This document shows, in pieces, positions 9,236-18,398 of a stretch of DNA of 64,000 nucleotides. How positions within the stretch are numbered: position 1 is the first letter of the stretch; every line of letters begins with the position of its first letter. A program made the position numbers and the translations under genes. The notes beneath the pieces were generated by a model that worked only from the letters and a program-made list of their open reading frames with translations, was not told where the DNA came from and searched no databases. The stretch is from contig CAYRMD010000019.1 of assembly GCA_964425225.1 (NCBI GenBank), positions 3,923 through 67,922 of the forward strand, in the 5' to 3' direction. The DNA is from BPJU01 sp964425225 (GTDB taxonomy: Bacteria > Planctomycetota > Planctomycetia > Pirellulales > Pirellulaceae).

Positions 9236-10101
9236 ACACACGATGCGGATGGCCGACACCTGTGACGGCGAAACCTTCGCCGCCCTGATCACCAACGAGC
9301 GGCTACCGATGGCCAGCCAGCTCGACCTGCGACTGGTGGAGGCAGACCAGGTCACGACGCCGGACCTGTCGATTCTCTCCCGCGACAAGGTGGTTGATGG
9401 CATCGTGTTCGTCGGTGCGAGCAATCCGATCGAGTATCACGTTCTCCGCACGCGTCCGAGTGATCCGGGCCGTACCGCCCGAGTCGATTACGACCGCGTT
9501 CCCGCCGAGGCGATCATTCATCTGCACCGGGCCGACCGGCCGGGCAAGTCCCACGGCGTTCGCGAATTCACGCCGGCGTTGGCGCTGTTCGCCATGCTGC
9601 GGGATTACTCGCTGGCGAACCGCGAAGCGTCCAAGGCGGCAGCATACTTCGCCGGCACTCTCTACACAGATGCCCCCAGCCGGGGGCGAAGTCGAGTCGG
9701 TGGAACTACAGCACGAGATTGAACTCGATTGCAACCTGCTGCTGACGGTGCCCGGTGGCTGGAAGGCGAGCCAACACGAAGCCGAGCAACCGGCGGGCAC
9801 CTACGGGGAGTTCAAACGGGAGATCCTCAACGAAACCGCAAGCTGCTTGAACATGCCTTTCAAATTCGCCGGGAACTCGGCAGCCTACAACTATACATTG
9901 GGCCGGCTCCACCACCCGACCTATTTCAGATCGATCCGCGTCGCCCCGACGCACCTCGAATGCGTTGTCCTGGACCGCATCCTCGCCGCGTGGCTCGATG
10001 AGACCGCACTGATTTCGGGCCTTCTTGCCCGCGGACCTCGGACCGTTCACGACTGGTCGCAACAGTGGTTCTGGGACGGGCACGAGCCCGTCGGTTCCTA
10101 A
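9210..10101 (+). pseudogene. Lambda-type phage portal protein remnant
   Basis: Middle and C-terminal part of a lambda gpB-like portal protein, the ring through which phage DNA is packaged. Frame one (9210-9680) gives DLRLVEADQVTTPDL, VVDGIVF, NPIEYHVL, YDRVPAEAIIHLHRADRPGK and FAMLRDYSLA; a single-base slip in a C-rich run near 9670-9680 moves the match to another frame, which continues TYGEFKREILNETASCLNMP, NYTLGRLHHPTYFRSIRV and VVLDRILAAWLDE to the stop at 10101. The N-terminal third is absent, replaced by recombinase-like sequence. No terminase, protease or capsid gene accompanies it, so this is a prophage scar. Bases here look more GC-rich than the flanks (not computed). Confidence 0.78.
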
Positions 10102-10227
10102 CGCGAATTGGGAAGGCACTCTTCCAAACATCAGTGCGCAATTCGAATGCCTGGGTTACCCTTTGCCAGTTGTTCGGATTCACGGACACGATTAGAGATC
10201 AGCCAAAGAGCTTGCTATCGTTTGGCT

Positions 10228-13200
10228 CTACCCGGCATGATGCAGTATGCCTGCGCCGAAGGTAAAGCCCCCACCGAAAGCACACAATCCGATCCGGGTG
10301 CCCGGCGCCAATTGCGGCAACAGTTCGGACAAACAGAGCGGAATGCTGGAGGACGACGTATTTCCATAGTGAACGATGTTGCTGTAGATCGGGACACGAA
10401 CTCGGTGGGCGAGGGCATCGAGGATCCGCTGGTTGGCTTGATGGGGTACAATCCAGGCCAATTGGTTGATCGATAGTTGTTCGCGAGCACACGCGCGGTT
10501 CAAACTTGCCAGCATTGCTTTGACGGCTTCGGCAAACACGCGTCGGCCCTGCATGCGAATGTAACCCTGATGCGGCAGCGGGACACTCAGATGACACCCG
10601 TTTTCGGCTTTTCCAGAGAGTTCAGGACGCGACAGGCGGGCAATAGCGCGCTCCATGTGGGCCTCGCCATATAAGATCGTGGCACTTGCCGCATCGCCGA
10701 AAAGGATGGCCGTTTCCAAGTCGCTTCGATCCAACATCGGTGACAGTACTTCCGTAGTAACGATTAACACGCGTCCTTCCGGCTCGCTTTGCAAATAGTC
10801 CCAACCGGCTTGGAGTGCATATAGGTATCCCGAGCAGGCGGCGTTGATATCATAGGCCTGAACGTAGCCTGCGATTTTACTGTTTTGAAGAGCATGGACG
10901 ACCTGGCAGGCCATCGAGGGAGTGATGGCTGTGGGACTAGTTGTTGCGCAGATTACCAGGTCCACTTCGTCCAGCAGCAATCGTTCGGTTTGGAACAGTG
11001 CACGGCATGCGCGGGCAGCAAGACTCACAGGAGTCTCACCGTCGGCGATCCACCGCCGTTGGCGAATCCCGGTTCGGCGAACAATGGCTTCGACGTCAAA
11101 ACGAGAGTTGTCTGCAAGCAGGTCCTCGTTCGTAACGGTGCGACTGCCGGTTACTGCATGAACGTGGGAAATTCCTACGTCGTACGTCCGACGAGCCGAC
11201 GTACGCTGCGGTATGCGCACTGCGAATTCCGGTTGCCGCCGTCGCACGGTTACCGCGCGCCGTACCGGGACGGCACGGCGGCGCACGGCTTGATCCGTTC
11301 GCAGGGTGACAAGGGGAGAGCCGACAGGCACGCTCTGGCCCGGCTGAACGTGCAGTGCTGCGACGTGACCGTTTGCCGGTGCCGAGAGTTCAAAAACACT
11401 TTTCGTAGCCTCCACCAACGCTAAACTCTGACCACGCGTAACATACTGACCGACGGCCACGTGCCATTCGGCTAACGTCACCATTTCGTCTGACGGGCCG
11501 CTACCGGTGGCCGGCACGATCAGTTCGCCAGCCGACGCCGTGCTGGGCGAGTCCCGATAGCAGAGTTCCAAGTGCAACAATTCCGCGGCTGCCGCCAGGA
11601 CCGATTCGACCGAGGGCAGAATTGCCGTTTGGCTCGGAAAGTGGCAGGGTATGGGGGTGTCGGGGCGAGCCACCCGACGCATGGCCACCGGCATGCGGGC
11701 TTGTTCGGCAATCGCCGCCAGAACCTCAGCGCCAAAACCGGCTGTCACATTGTCTTCATGGACTACTACCAACCGTGAAGTATGTTCAGCCGACGCACGA
11801 ATAGCGGCAGTATCCCACGGGGAAATGCTGCGAAGGTCAAACAGGTCCACTTCGATGCCTTCGGACTCCAAGACCTCGGAGGCTTCAGAACATATGCGAA
11901 CCGTGTTGCCCCAAGCAACCAGCGTCAGATCGCGGCCTGCGCGGAGTTTTTTGGCGACCCCCAACGGAACAAATTCATCCTCAACGTTCGGACCTGCACC
12001 AATTGTTGGATCATTGAGGAGGCTTTTTGGATACAATAACAGTGTGGGGCGCTTCGATGCAAAAGCGGCGTTGAGCAATCCCGCTGCGTCGGACGCCGTC
12101 GCTGGCACCAACACATCCAACCCCGGTATGTGTGCAAAGTGGCTTTCTAACGTTTGTGAATGAAAGGGCCCCAAGCCAGGACGGTATCCACCACAAGGTG
12201 CCAGGATAATGAGCGGGACCCGACAAGCGCCAGCCGTACGCCAGTAGAAAGTAGCGAGTTCACTTAAGATCTGATTGAAAGCCAACGGCAGAAAATCAGC
12301 AAATTGAATGAATACCACCGGATGCTGGCCTGCCAACGCACGCCCGATGGCCGTGCCCACGATCGTCGCTTCAGCCAAAGGCGCATTTAGTACTCGTCCT
12401 GGAAACCGAGTGCTCAAACCGCGAGTCACTCCGAACACGTCACCCTTAGGATCTTCAATGTCCTGGCCCCAAATCCAGACTCGTGGGTTTATCGATAAAT
12501 GATGGGCCAAAACACGCCCCAAAGCATCTTTCATCGGCAAGCCGCCAGGTACTAAACCGGCCGTACGTTCCGAGCCTGGATGGGTAAGCTCCACCTGAAC
12601 CGGAGGTTTGCAATCCCAAACGGGCTCAGGTTCGGGAGATTCCATAGCTTGTTGTTCAGCAGCTATTAACTCAGCCTCTACCTGCCGCTCGATATCAAGA
12701 AGGACCTCGGGGGGCACTCCGAGCCGTTCCAGCCACGCACGGCAAACGGCCAATGGGTCCGCTTGAAGCTGTGCCTGATGCAGTTCATCAGTAGAGCGAT
12801 ACAGCCGTTGATCGTCAGCGTTGGTATGATCGCAGAGCCGTTCCAGGTGCAGCACTACCAGACGAGGGTGGGGGGTTCGGCGCATCGAGCGCGTGACACG
12901 TCGCAAAGTCTTCCATACACGCTCGAGTTCCGTACCGTCACACTGCGTGATGGAAATGCCGTGGAACGAGGTGGCCCGTCCCCGGTGATGCCAATAGAAA
13001 GTGCGCCCCTCGGTGCGGGTCGATATCGCGAAGCGATTGTCTTCGACGACAAATAGCACGGGCGCCTGTTGCCGAGCGGCTTCGGCCATTGCCTCATAGA
13101 ACTCCCCCTGCTGCGTCGTGCCGTCGCCAACACAACAGACCACGAGGTAGCCTGGCTTTAACGTCGAGGCTATACCCACGGCATGTAACGCCGAGTTGCC

Positions 13201-13536
13201 CACCGGACCAGAAAGCGAAACGACCCCGAAACGCGGCTCGCATACGTGTGCCGACATTTGTCGGCCCAAGGAACTGCTGTGGGCCGTGCATAAGAGGGCG
13301 TCCAGGAATCGCCGCACCGGAACTCCTCGAGCCAGCAGCAGGGCTTTGTCCCTGTAATGAGGCACTATCCAGTCTTCCGGTTTCAACAAGGGAGCCAGTA
13401 GTGCCATCGTTTCGTGGCCAGTCCCGGCTACGTGAAAGTAGGCTTCAGCCTGGTGCACCAACTGGCGCTCCCGCTCGTCGAGTCGACGCGCCGTGAGCAT
13501 CGCTCGGAAAACTCTCGTCAGCGTTGCCGCATCCAT
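10228..13536 (-). CDS. Fusion: 2-oxoacid dehydrogenase E1alpha-E1beta-lipoyl domain-KAS III
   Basis: 1102 residues in one frame. Residues 1-320 are E1alpha with the thiamine diphosphate motif GDG137-139 ending at N167 (FVVEDNRF). About 345-660 is E1beta, with H459 in GPFHSQ. About 665-745 is a lipoyl/biotinyl-type domain with K712 in VEATKSVFEL at the hairpin tip. An Arg-rich linker (VRRRAVPVRRAVTVRRR) leads to a ketoacyl-ACP synthase III domain, about 785-1102, with a complete Cys-His-Asn triad: C901 (NAACSGY), H1032 (VPHQANQ), N1059 (YGNTSSSS). No E2 acyltransferase domain is present and no E3 lies nearby. E1 decarboxylates a 2-oxoacid and acylates lipoyl; KAS III condenses an acyl primer with malonyl-ACP. 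I chose the ATG at 13536 because GGAG precedes it and it sits where E1alpha proteins start; a TTG at 13641 would add 35 residues. The coupled role is inference. Confidence 0.9.
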   Translation of the reverse strand: MDAATLTRVFRAMLTARRLDERERQLVHQAEAYFHVAGTGHETMALLAPLLKPEDWIVPHYRDKALLLARGVPVRRFLDALLCTAHSSSLGRQMSAHVCEPRFGVVSLSGPVGNSALHAVGIASTLKPGYLVVCCVGDGTTQQGEFYEAMAEAARQQAPVLFVVEDNRFAISTRTEGRTFYWHHRGRATSFHGISITQCDGTELERVWKTLRRVTRSMRRTPHPRLVVLHLERLCDHTNADDQRLYRSTDELHQAQLQADPLAVCRAWLERLGVPPEVLLDIERQVEAELIAAEQQAMESPEPEPVWDCKPPVQVELTHPGSERTAGLVPGGLPMKDALGRVLAHHLSINPRVWIWGQDIEDPKGDVFGVTRGLSTRFPGRVLNAPLAEATIVGTAIGRALAGQHPVVFIQFADFLPLAFNQILSELATFYWRTAGACRVPLIILAPCGGYRPGLGPFHSQTLESHFAHIPGLDVLVPATASDAAGLLNAAFASKRPTLLLYPKSLLNDPTIGAGPNVEDEFVPLGVAKKLRAGRDLTLVAWGNTVRICSEASEVLESEGIEVDLFDLRSISPWDTAAIRASAEHTSRLVVVHEDNVTAGFGAEVLAAIAEQARMPVAMRRVARPDTPIPCHFPSQTAILPSVESVLAAAAELLHLELCYRDSPSTASAGELIVPATGSGPSDEMVTLAEWHVAVGQYVTRGQSLALVEATKSVFELSAPANGHVAALHVQPGQSVPVGSPLVTLRTDQAVRRRAVPVRRAVTVRRRQPEFAVRIPQRTSARRTYDVGISHVHAVTGSRTVTNEDLLADNSRFDVEAIVRRTGIRQRRWIADGETPVSLAARACRALFQTERLLLDEVDLVICATTSPTAITPSMACQVVHALQNSKIAGYVQAYDINAACSGYLYALQAGWDYLQSEPEGRVLIVTTEVLSPMLDRSDLETAILFGDAASATILYGEAHMERAIARLSRPELSGKAENGCHLSVPLPHQGYIRMQGRRVFAEAVKAMLASLNRACAREQLSINQLAWIVPHQANQRILDALAHRVRVPIYSNIVHYGNTSSSSIPLCLSELLPQLAPGTRIGLCAFGGGFTFGAGILHHAG

Positions 13537-14271
13537 GCTTATCTCCGCTGCCGGACTGCAATGCCTTTCGCCCGAGCAATCCTGCCACTCGCCGTGCTCT
13601 TCCAGAGGAAGAACGCAATCTACCGTAAAGGTAGGTGCCAAAGCCAGATCAATTTTTCCCGACAGTTCATCTAGGTGTGTGCACCCTGATCGTGGGTGAA
13701 ATTTTCCGAGGGAGGCGGCGGGCCTGACCGAGATCCATATATTCCCAGCCTAAATGGGGAAACCCGAGACGGGCTCTAATTGTGGTTCGTGGCAAAAGCG
13801 CTCTGTCGAAGCGCGGCTCAACGCAGCCGCGACCGTAGGTGAGCCGCTAGAAAGCTTCAGCGCAAAGGCGCAACAAAGACAACAGGTTCTTATCGATCGC
13901 TTACGCGCACGGGGGCCTCACTGCGCTTTCGTGTTTCTACAGCTCGTCCAAACCCGCGATTGAATATCTGTTCCCCAATCCGCCAGACTTACGGTTGTGT
14001 CAGACGCTCCCACTGGTGCAACAACGGTCGTCACCACAGTTGCCCGTGGCAACCCGCGTCATAAACGGTTAGTGCGGTGCACCAAAACAGTTACCTGACA
14101 TGTCACCGTCGGTAGGGATTGAAACTCTGAAACCTGATGTGCACACCTTGTGCAAGAATGTTCGTACACCGCCATCGCTGTCCAAAGAGACACTCTCAGC
14201 TCCCGGCCGGGCTTATTGTGCCTAGAGGTCGGTCCCAAGATGCCAACTTCGAGTTTCGAGCATGCTCGGCT
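13537..14271. other. Intergenic region holding a dispersed repeat copy
   Basis: About 735 bases between the ArsR-type gene and the E1/KAS III fusion, both on the minus strand. From about 13780 to 14095 it carries one copy of a diverged dispersed repeat (see repeat entries). The remaining 13960-14270 shows no protein-like frame. A lone CRISPR-like string (tagggattgaaac) at about 14111 has no second copy. Confidence 0.5.
13780..14095. repeat. Dispersed repeat family A, copy 1
   Basis: Aligns by eye with 15368-15720 and, for its first 110 bases, with 63549-63700. Shared blocks in order: tggcaaa-rich start, aacagagccgcgaccgtaa-like block (here cgcagccgcgaccgtaggtg), gcgcaaaggcgcaa, aagacaacaggttc, tgcgctttcg-like inverted arm, agctcgtcc, then further downstream aatccgc, agacgctc, gcaac-acggtcgtc and gtgcggtgcac. 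Similarity is patchy (many substitutions), so the copies are old. No open frame is conserved between copies. Confidence 0.65.
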
Positions 14272-14622
14272 CTAGGCACTCGAATCGTTGTTTCGCCCGG
14301 GCAGGATTTGCCGCAACAGATGCACTTGATCGTAAAACCGCTCGGGCACAAGCGAGTAAAAATTGTGCTTTCCGGCGCGACGTAACACGATCAAGCCTGC
14401 CATGCGCAACAGCGCCAAATGGTGACTGACGGCCGGTTGCGTTAATCGTAGAACGCGGCACATCGTCTGCACGTTCATTTCGCCTGCCTGCTTCAACATG
14501 TACACAATGCGCAGGCGAGTCTCATCGGCTAACAACTTCAGAAACTCGACGGAATGCTTGGCGCTTTCCTCATCTAGCAACGACAGATGCTCTAAAGATA
14601 GTCCAACCGTTTTTGTTTTCAT
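14272..14622 (-). CDS. ArsR-type winged-helix transcriptional regulator
   Basis: About 116 residues from the ATG at 14622, which has AGGAATGAG just upstream; a longer frame starts at 14685 but adds an odd hydrophobic lead. The winged helix-turn-helix runs LLADETRLRIVYMLKQAG, then the recognition helix TQPAVSHHLALLRMAGLI and the wing LRRAGKHNFYSL, all typical of ArsR/SmtB repressors. The classic metal-binding ELCVCDL cysteines are missing (MNVQTMCRVL has one Cys), so it may sense something other than arsenic-type metals. Nearest gene on its strand is the E1/KAS III fusion, 735 bases away; regulation of it is only a possibility. Confidence 0.86.
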   Translation of the reverse strand: MKTKTVGLSLEHLSLLDEESAKHSVEFLKLLADETRLRIVYMLKQAGEMNVQTMCRVLRLTQPAVSHHLALLRMAGLIVLRRAGKHNFYSLVPERFYDQVHLLRQILPGRNNDSSA

Positions 14623-14933
14623 CTCATTCCTATTACGAGACCGAACCGCTAAAAGTCCCGCTCCCGTCATGACTAGACCCACCAAAAAAGACGCAACTTA
14701 CGATTTGACCTCAACAAGGTCTCCGCGGTTCAAATGGCTCGGCCGTTGTGCGTTTGGATGCCGTTCGTCCGCAACTGGCAATCTACTTCGGGCACACACC
14801 GCGCCTGGGCCGATCAGCCAATACGACCAACGCGACGAGACCTACGCTTGGCCAAATCACCTCCTACACGCCCGATTATTTTAGCCAACATGACCCAGAA
14901 AGAAAAGGCGGGTTTGTAGCCTTTTTCGGGTAG

Positions 14934-15320
14934 TCTGTGCGTCACGTTTCTAGGTGAAAAATTTTTAAGGCGAGACGCAGAGCCGTAGAGGAAAGAACCA
15001 TCAAGCTGGCAACACCCCACTGCCGGTTGAGAAAGAACCATTTTTTCCCGAGGCCTCGAGACGCAACCCCGGTGATGATAATGCCACGGCTCGGGTTAGC
15101 TAGTTTCACCAAAATCACCAAGGTAGTGCGAAAAATTCGTGATCAAACCGGTACCCGATCTTGCCAAGTGTCTGTACTACTGCACCTTTGCTCGTTTGCG
15201 TCAAATCCTCACGCCGATGAAATGGGAAACGCCGAAGACGCATCACAACGGAGTACTCAGCGCGAACAACATACCTACAATCAAGACGCACGCAGACGCT
15301 CAGGTATCTGCGTATTTGTT
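14934..15320. repeat. Dispersed repeat family B, copy 1
   Basis: Roughly 385 bases aligning end to end with 33416-33785. Shared blocks: tcacgttt-taggtgaaaaatt, gacgcagag/gcgcagagg, aagaaccatt, atgccacggct-gggttagct, ttcaccaaaatcacca, gtgcgaaaaattcgtgat, ctcgtttgcgtcaaatcctc, acgc-gatgaaatgg, acgcatcac-cggagt, gcgcgaacaac-tacctac-atcaagacgca. Identity by eye is about three quarters. No frame is preserved as protein in both copies, so it is not a recent gene-bearing insertion. Confidence 0.75.
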
Positions 15321-15367
15321 TGTAGGTGAGATTATTCCTTAGTTTAGCCGACCCGCCATTAGATCCA

Positions 15368-15720
15368 CCCTTTTTCGGTCAAGCAGAAGTAAGCGGAGCT
15401 GGCATCCGCGTTTGCTTCCTGGCAAAGGCGTTCCGGTGAGCAAGGGCTTAACAGAGCCGCGACCGTAATCAAGCGGCCTATTCAATTAAAAGGCGCTTAG
15501 GTGCAAGGAAGATTACAGGTACATTCTGATCGCCGACGAGGGCCCCGACGCCTTTGCGTTATTCCAGTTCGTCCGAGCCAGCGTGTGATTGTCTGTGGGA
15601 CAATCCGCGCAACAGGCGGTTGGGCTAGACGCTCGGCTTTGAGCAACGATGGCCGTCGAGGAACGTATCCGAGCAGCTGCTATCGTGGACAGATCGTGCG
15701 GTGCAGGCAAACGGTCATCT
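15368..15720. repeat. Dispersed repeat family A, copy 2
   Basis: The most complete copy. Shares the ctttttcgg start and the tggcaaaggcgttccg block with copy 3 (63549 onward), and the block gagccgcgaccgtaatcaag plus the downstream aatccgc, agacgctc, aacgatggccgtcg and gtgcggtgca blocks with copy 1 (13780 onward). Inside it, aaaaggcgcttaggtgcaag (15487-15507) and cgacgcctttgcgttattcc (15548-15567) are opposed arms of the GCAAAGGC-type palindrome. Confidence 0.65.
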
Positions 15721-16049
15721 AACCCACCAGCCGCCAGTGAGGAGTCCTATTCGGAAAGCTGTCGTGCAGCGATTTGGTAGCCTATCTCTTGCTAGCGTCT
15801 TACAGCATCTTGTTGGGCTTTGGCCGCTAGCGTTCAACTAGACCAATAAGCAACACCGTGTGTCAGCAATCTCGATTGTAAAGACGTTTGCAAGGGCACG
15901 TGTCCCGTAACGTCGGCATCGTGTGTCCCACGGCGCAAGGCGTTTTAAGCCCCCGTAAACGGGCCAGGAAAACGTGCCATACATAAGTATGTAGATAATC
16001 ATAGTCGTTAATGAAAGAGGGTGGTACCGAGTCTAAGGACAGGCCCTGC

Positions 16050-16095
16050 CGGCCCCGGGGACAGGCACCGTGGGCAAGGGGACAGGCACCACGGC
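16050..16095. repeat. Short tandem GGGGACAGGCACC motif
   Basis: The string ggggacaggcaccgtggg is followed after a few bases by ggggacaggcaccacggc, with a third, shorter relative (ggacaggccc) just before. Such short G-rich motifs recur in intergenic DNA of several bacterial groups; function unknown. It inflates an antisense frame at 16008-16346 that I do not take as a gene. Confidence 0.5.
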
Positions 16096-16385
16096 TCTCT
16101 GTCTTGGTGATTTGAAACACATAGAAATACTAGTTTATCAAGATAGCTCGGATATTTTAGTGAAACGTAAGGAAATAGGTAATGGGGGAAAAATATGTCC
16201 CGTTCCCCAGTAACGTGACGAAAACCGCCATTGTCGACCGACAGGTTAGCCAACGGGTGCTGAGACGGCTTAGGTCGCGACACTAGGCGAGTTGAGTGTT
16301 CGACGCTGTCGTTCCCAGCGCGTTTTCTTGCGGGTTTTACTAGCACGAGATCCGGCCATCTACGTGACGAGCGTTTGACGCTTTG

Positions 16386-16520
16386 TGTGTCGTTTGTGCG
16401 CTACATTTGTAGGTAAATAAGGTAAATAGTTTTAGCGCAAAGGCACAGAGGCGCAACGAAGACCAGAGGTACATGTCCATTGCCTACGTGCGCCTTTCGG
16501 GGCAAATCTCCGAGCCCTTA
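16386..16520. repeat. Partial family B left end plus GCAAAGGC-type arms
   Basis: tttgtaggtaaataaggtaa followed by agcgcaaaggcacagaggcg matches the left end of family B copies at 14934 and 33416. It then continues acgaagaccagaggtac and gtgcgcctttcggggc, which matches the interior of family A (aagacaacaggttc and tgcgctttcg). It thus looks like a junction of the two families. Confidence 0.5.
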
Positions 16521-17062
16521 TGCGCTGAATTGAATTGGCGGCTCCCTAACGGTCGTCGCTCCGTAAAGGTATCCATTTTCTGAATCGATAGGGCGCATCG
16601 TAGTGATCCACAGCTCAGATACAGCCACGTCCTCTATAAATAAGACGCACACACGTCGGGTACTCGGGCGCTTGCGATTTGTATCCAGATGGGGAATGGG
16701 TAAACACGCCGAAGAAATTGTATATCGAACGTAGCTCGCGAACGGCTCCCGGTGGGGGTTTAAGACAACGTCGTACTGCGGCTTTCCGTAATTATGATAA
16801 GTATCGGGAGGCGTTGTTGGCTGTCGGTGAAAGCAGGGCTCGCATATAAAGATCGTTTCCCCGGGGACGGTTCAAAAGTTGTTGATTCTTGGCGCGTTCG
16901 CCCACCGTAAGGTGCATCAGGTCTAGTAGCTACTTGACATGGACAGCTGGCATATCCGGCATGGCGACACGAGGGTCCTTGTTGGATCATTGGTCCTGAC
17001 CCACAATTGTTCGTGCAGGCCAACAGGTTGTGCCAACAAGCTTGTACGTGACGGGAAGTGGC

Positions 17063-18133
17063 ATGGCAAGAATTACCTACAAAGATGCCGGAGTGGACCT
17101 TGACCAATACGCCGTGGCCATGGCGCGGTTACCGTACTGGATGCACCGGACATTTTCACCCCGCGTCATCCGCCTTGATGGTGGCTTTGCTGGATTGTTC
17201 CGATTGGATTTCCAAGGAAACCTATTCGCTCGCCGCTACGATGAGCCGGTATTGGTGGCATGCACGGACGGCGTGGGAACGAAAATCAAAGTAGCGCAGA
17301 TGGCTGGCCGTCACGAGACAATCGGAATCGACTTGGTGGCCATGTGCGTCAACGATGCATTGTGCTTGGGTGCTGAACCGCTTTTTTTTCTGGATTATGT
17401 GGCCATGCCCGCGGATAATCCGGCCTTACTGGAGACAATTATTCGGGGCATTAGTGACGGCTGTGTCTTAGCAGATTGTGCGTTGCTTGGTGGCGAAACG
17501 GCCATCATGCCCGATCTGTATGCGCCCGGCGAGTACGATTTGGCCGGTTTTTGTGTGGGAGTAGCTGAACAGAGACGCTTGATCAGCGGTGCAACGATCA
17601 GTCCCCAGGATGTAGTACTGGGATTAGCTTCAAGTGGTTTGCACGCCAACGGGTTCAGCCTTGTCCGAAAGCTCGTGTTCGACGTGGCACATCTAGATTT
17701 GTCGCAGCCGATCCCGGAACTCGACGGACGACGTCTTGTGGACGTACTCCTGGAGCCGACCGTCATCTATGTTTCAGCCGTGCGACGTGTGTTGCGGTAT
17801 TACCGAGTTAAGAACGTTGTCCACGGCATGGCACACATTACCGGCGGAGGGCTACGTGAGAACCTGGCGCGCATCGTGCCACGTCACTGCGACTGTGTGC
17901 TGGATCGCGCATCCTGGCCGGTGCTCCCGGTCTTCACGTGGCTCCAAAAACTCGGAAATATCGACGACGCCGAAATGGAACGCGTCTTTAATATGGGGAT
18001 TGGTTTCGTCCTCGTGGTAAGCCCTCATTATGCGGATACCGTTGGGCGAATCTTGATGGACGCCGGGCACCAGGTCTATCGGTTGGGCGAAGTTGTGCCG
18101 GGTAGTGGGTGTGTGCGATGGAGGTCGAATTAG
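17063..18133 (+). CDS. purM: Phosphoribosylformylglycinamidine cyclo-ligase (AIR synthetase)
   Basis: Fifth step of de novo purine synthesis: ATP-dependent closure of FGAM to AIR in the cytosol. About 356 residues. Family signatures are present: TYKDAGVDLDQY at the N-terminus, DGVGTKIKVAQ, NDALCLGAEPLFFLDYVA, LLGGETAIMPDLY, LGLASSGLHANGFSLVR, HGMAHITGGGLRENLAR and the C-terminal VFNMGIGFVLVV. I chose the ATG at 17063 (GGGAAG upstream) over a GTG at 17030. It stands alone; no other pur gene is next to it. It lies at the edge of the repeat-rich desert. Confidence 0.96.
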   Translation: MARITYKDAGVDLDQYAVAMARLPYWMHRTFSPRVIRLDGGFAGLFRLDFQGNLFARRYDEPVLVACTDGVGTKIKVAQMAGRHETIGIDLVAMCVNDALCLGAEPLFFLDYVAMPADNPALLETIIRGISDGCVLADCALLGGETAIMPDLYAPGEYDLAGFCVGVAEQRRLISGATISPQDVVLGLASSGLHANGFSLVRKLVFDVAHLDLSQPIPELDGRRLVDVLLEPTVIYVSAVRRVLRYYRVKNVVHGMAHITGGGLRENLARIVPRHCDCVLDRASWPVLPVFTWLQKLGNIDDAEMERVFNMGIGFVLVVSPHYADTVGRILMDAGHQVYRLGEVVPGSGCVRWRSN

Positions 18134-18398
18134 TTGTATGTTTGCCGTCGCCGGACAGCTTCAGGGTTGAGATGTAACGCAACGGTGCCAAGCCGCAACG
18201 GCGCAAGCTAAACTGGTAGATGCACTGCCTTGCACGTCCTACCATCGCGCCGGTACCAGGGTAACTTCTAACAAGAGGGATCTTTTCATCCGCCTGTTTT
18301 CCAGCTCGCCGCGTTGTAGCGCATCCCGTGCGGCTAGCACGAGGCCGCGCTTGTACGATCGTTGATCGCGGCGAGGAACCGGCCGGTGACGATGGCGC

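Larger units (their letters stand above)
14623..17062. other. 2.4-kb gene desert rich in degraded repeats
   Basis: No convincing gene on either strand. It contains a copy of repeat family B (14934-15320), a copy of family A (15368-15720), a partial family B left end with a GCAAAGGC-type motif (16386-16520) and a short tandem GGGGACAGGCACC motif (16050-16095). Open frames of 60-115 residues here are low-complexity or antisense to each other and share no protein-level conservation between repeat copies. I found no tRNA, RNase P, tmRNA or SRP RNA signature. Confidence 0.55.

Noticed and set aside
14108..14124. CRISPR-repeat-like string (tagggattgaaac)
   Set aside because: Only one occurrence, no spacing, no second copy nearby; the csb2 remnant is 13 kb away.
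16008..16346. Minus-strand frame of 112 codons
   Set aside because: Composed of the GGGGACAGGCACC tandem motif and unrelated sequence; no protein features.
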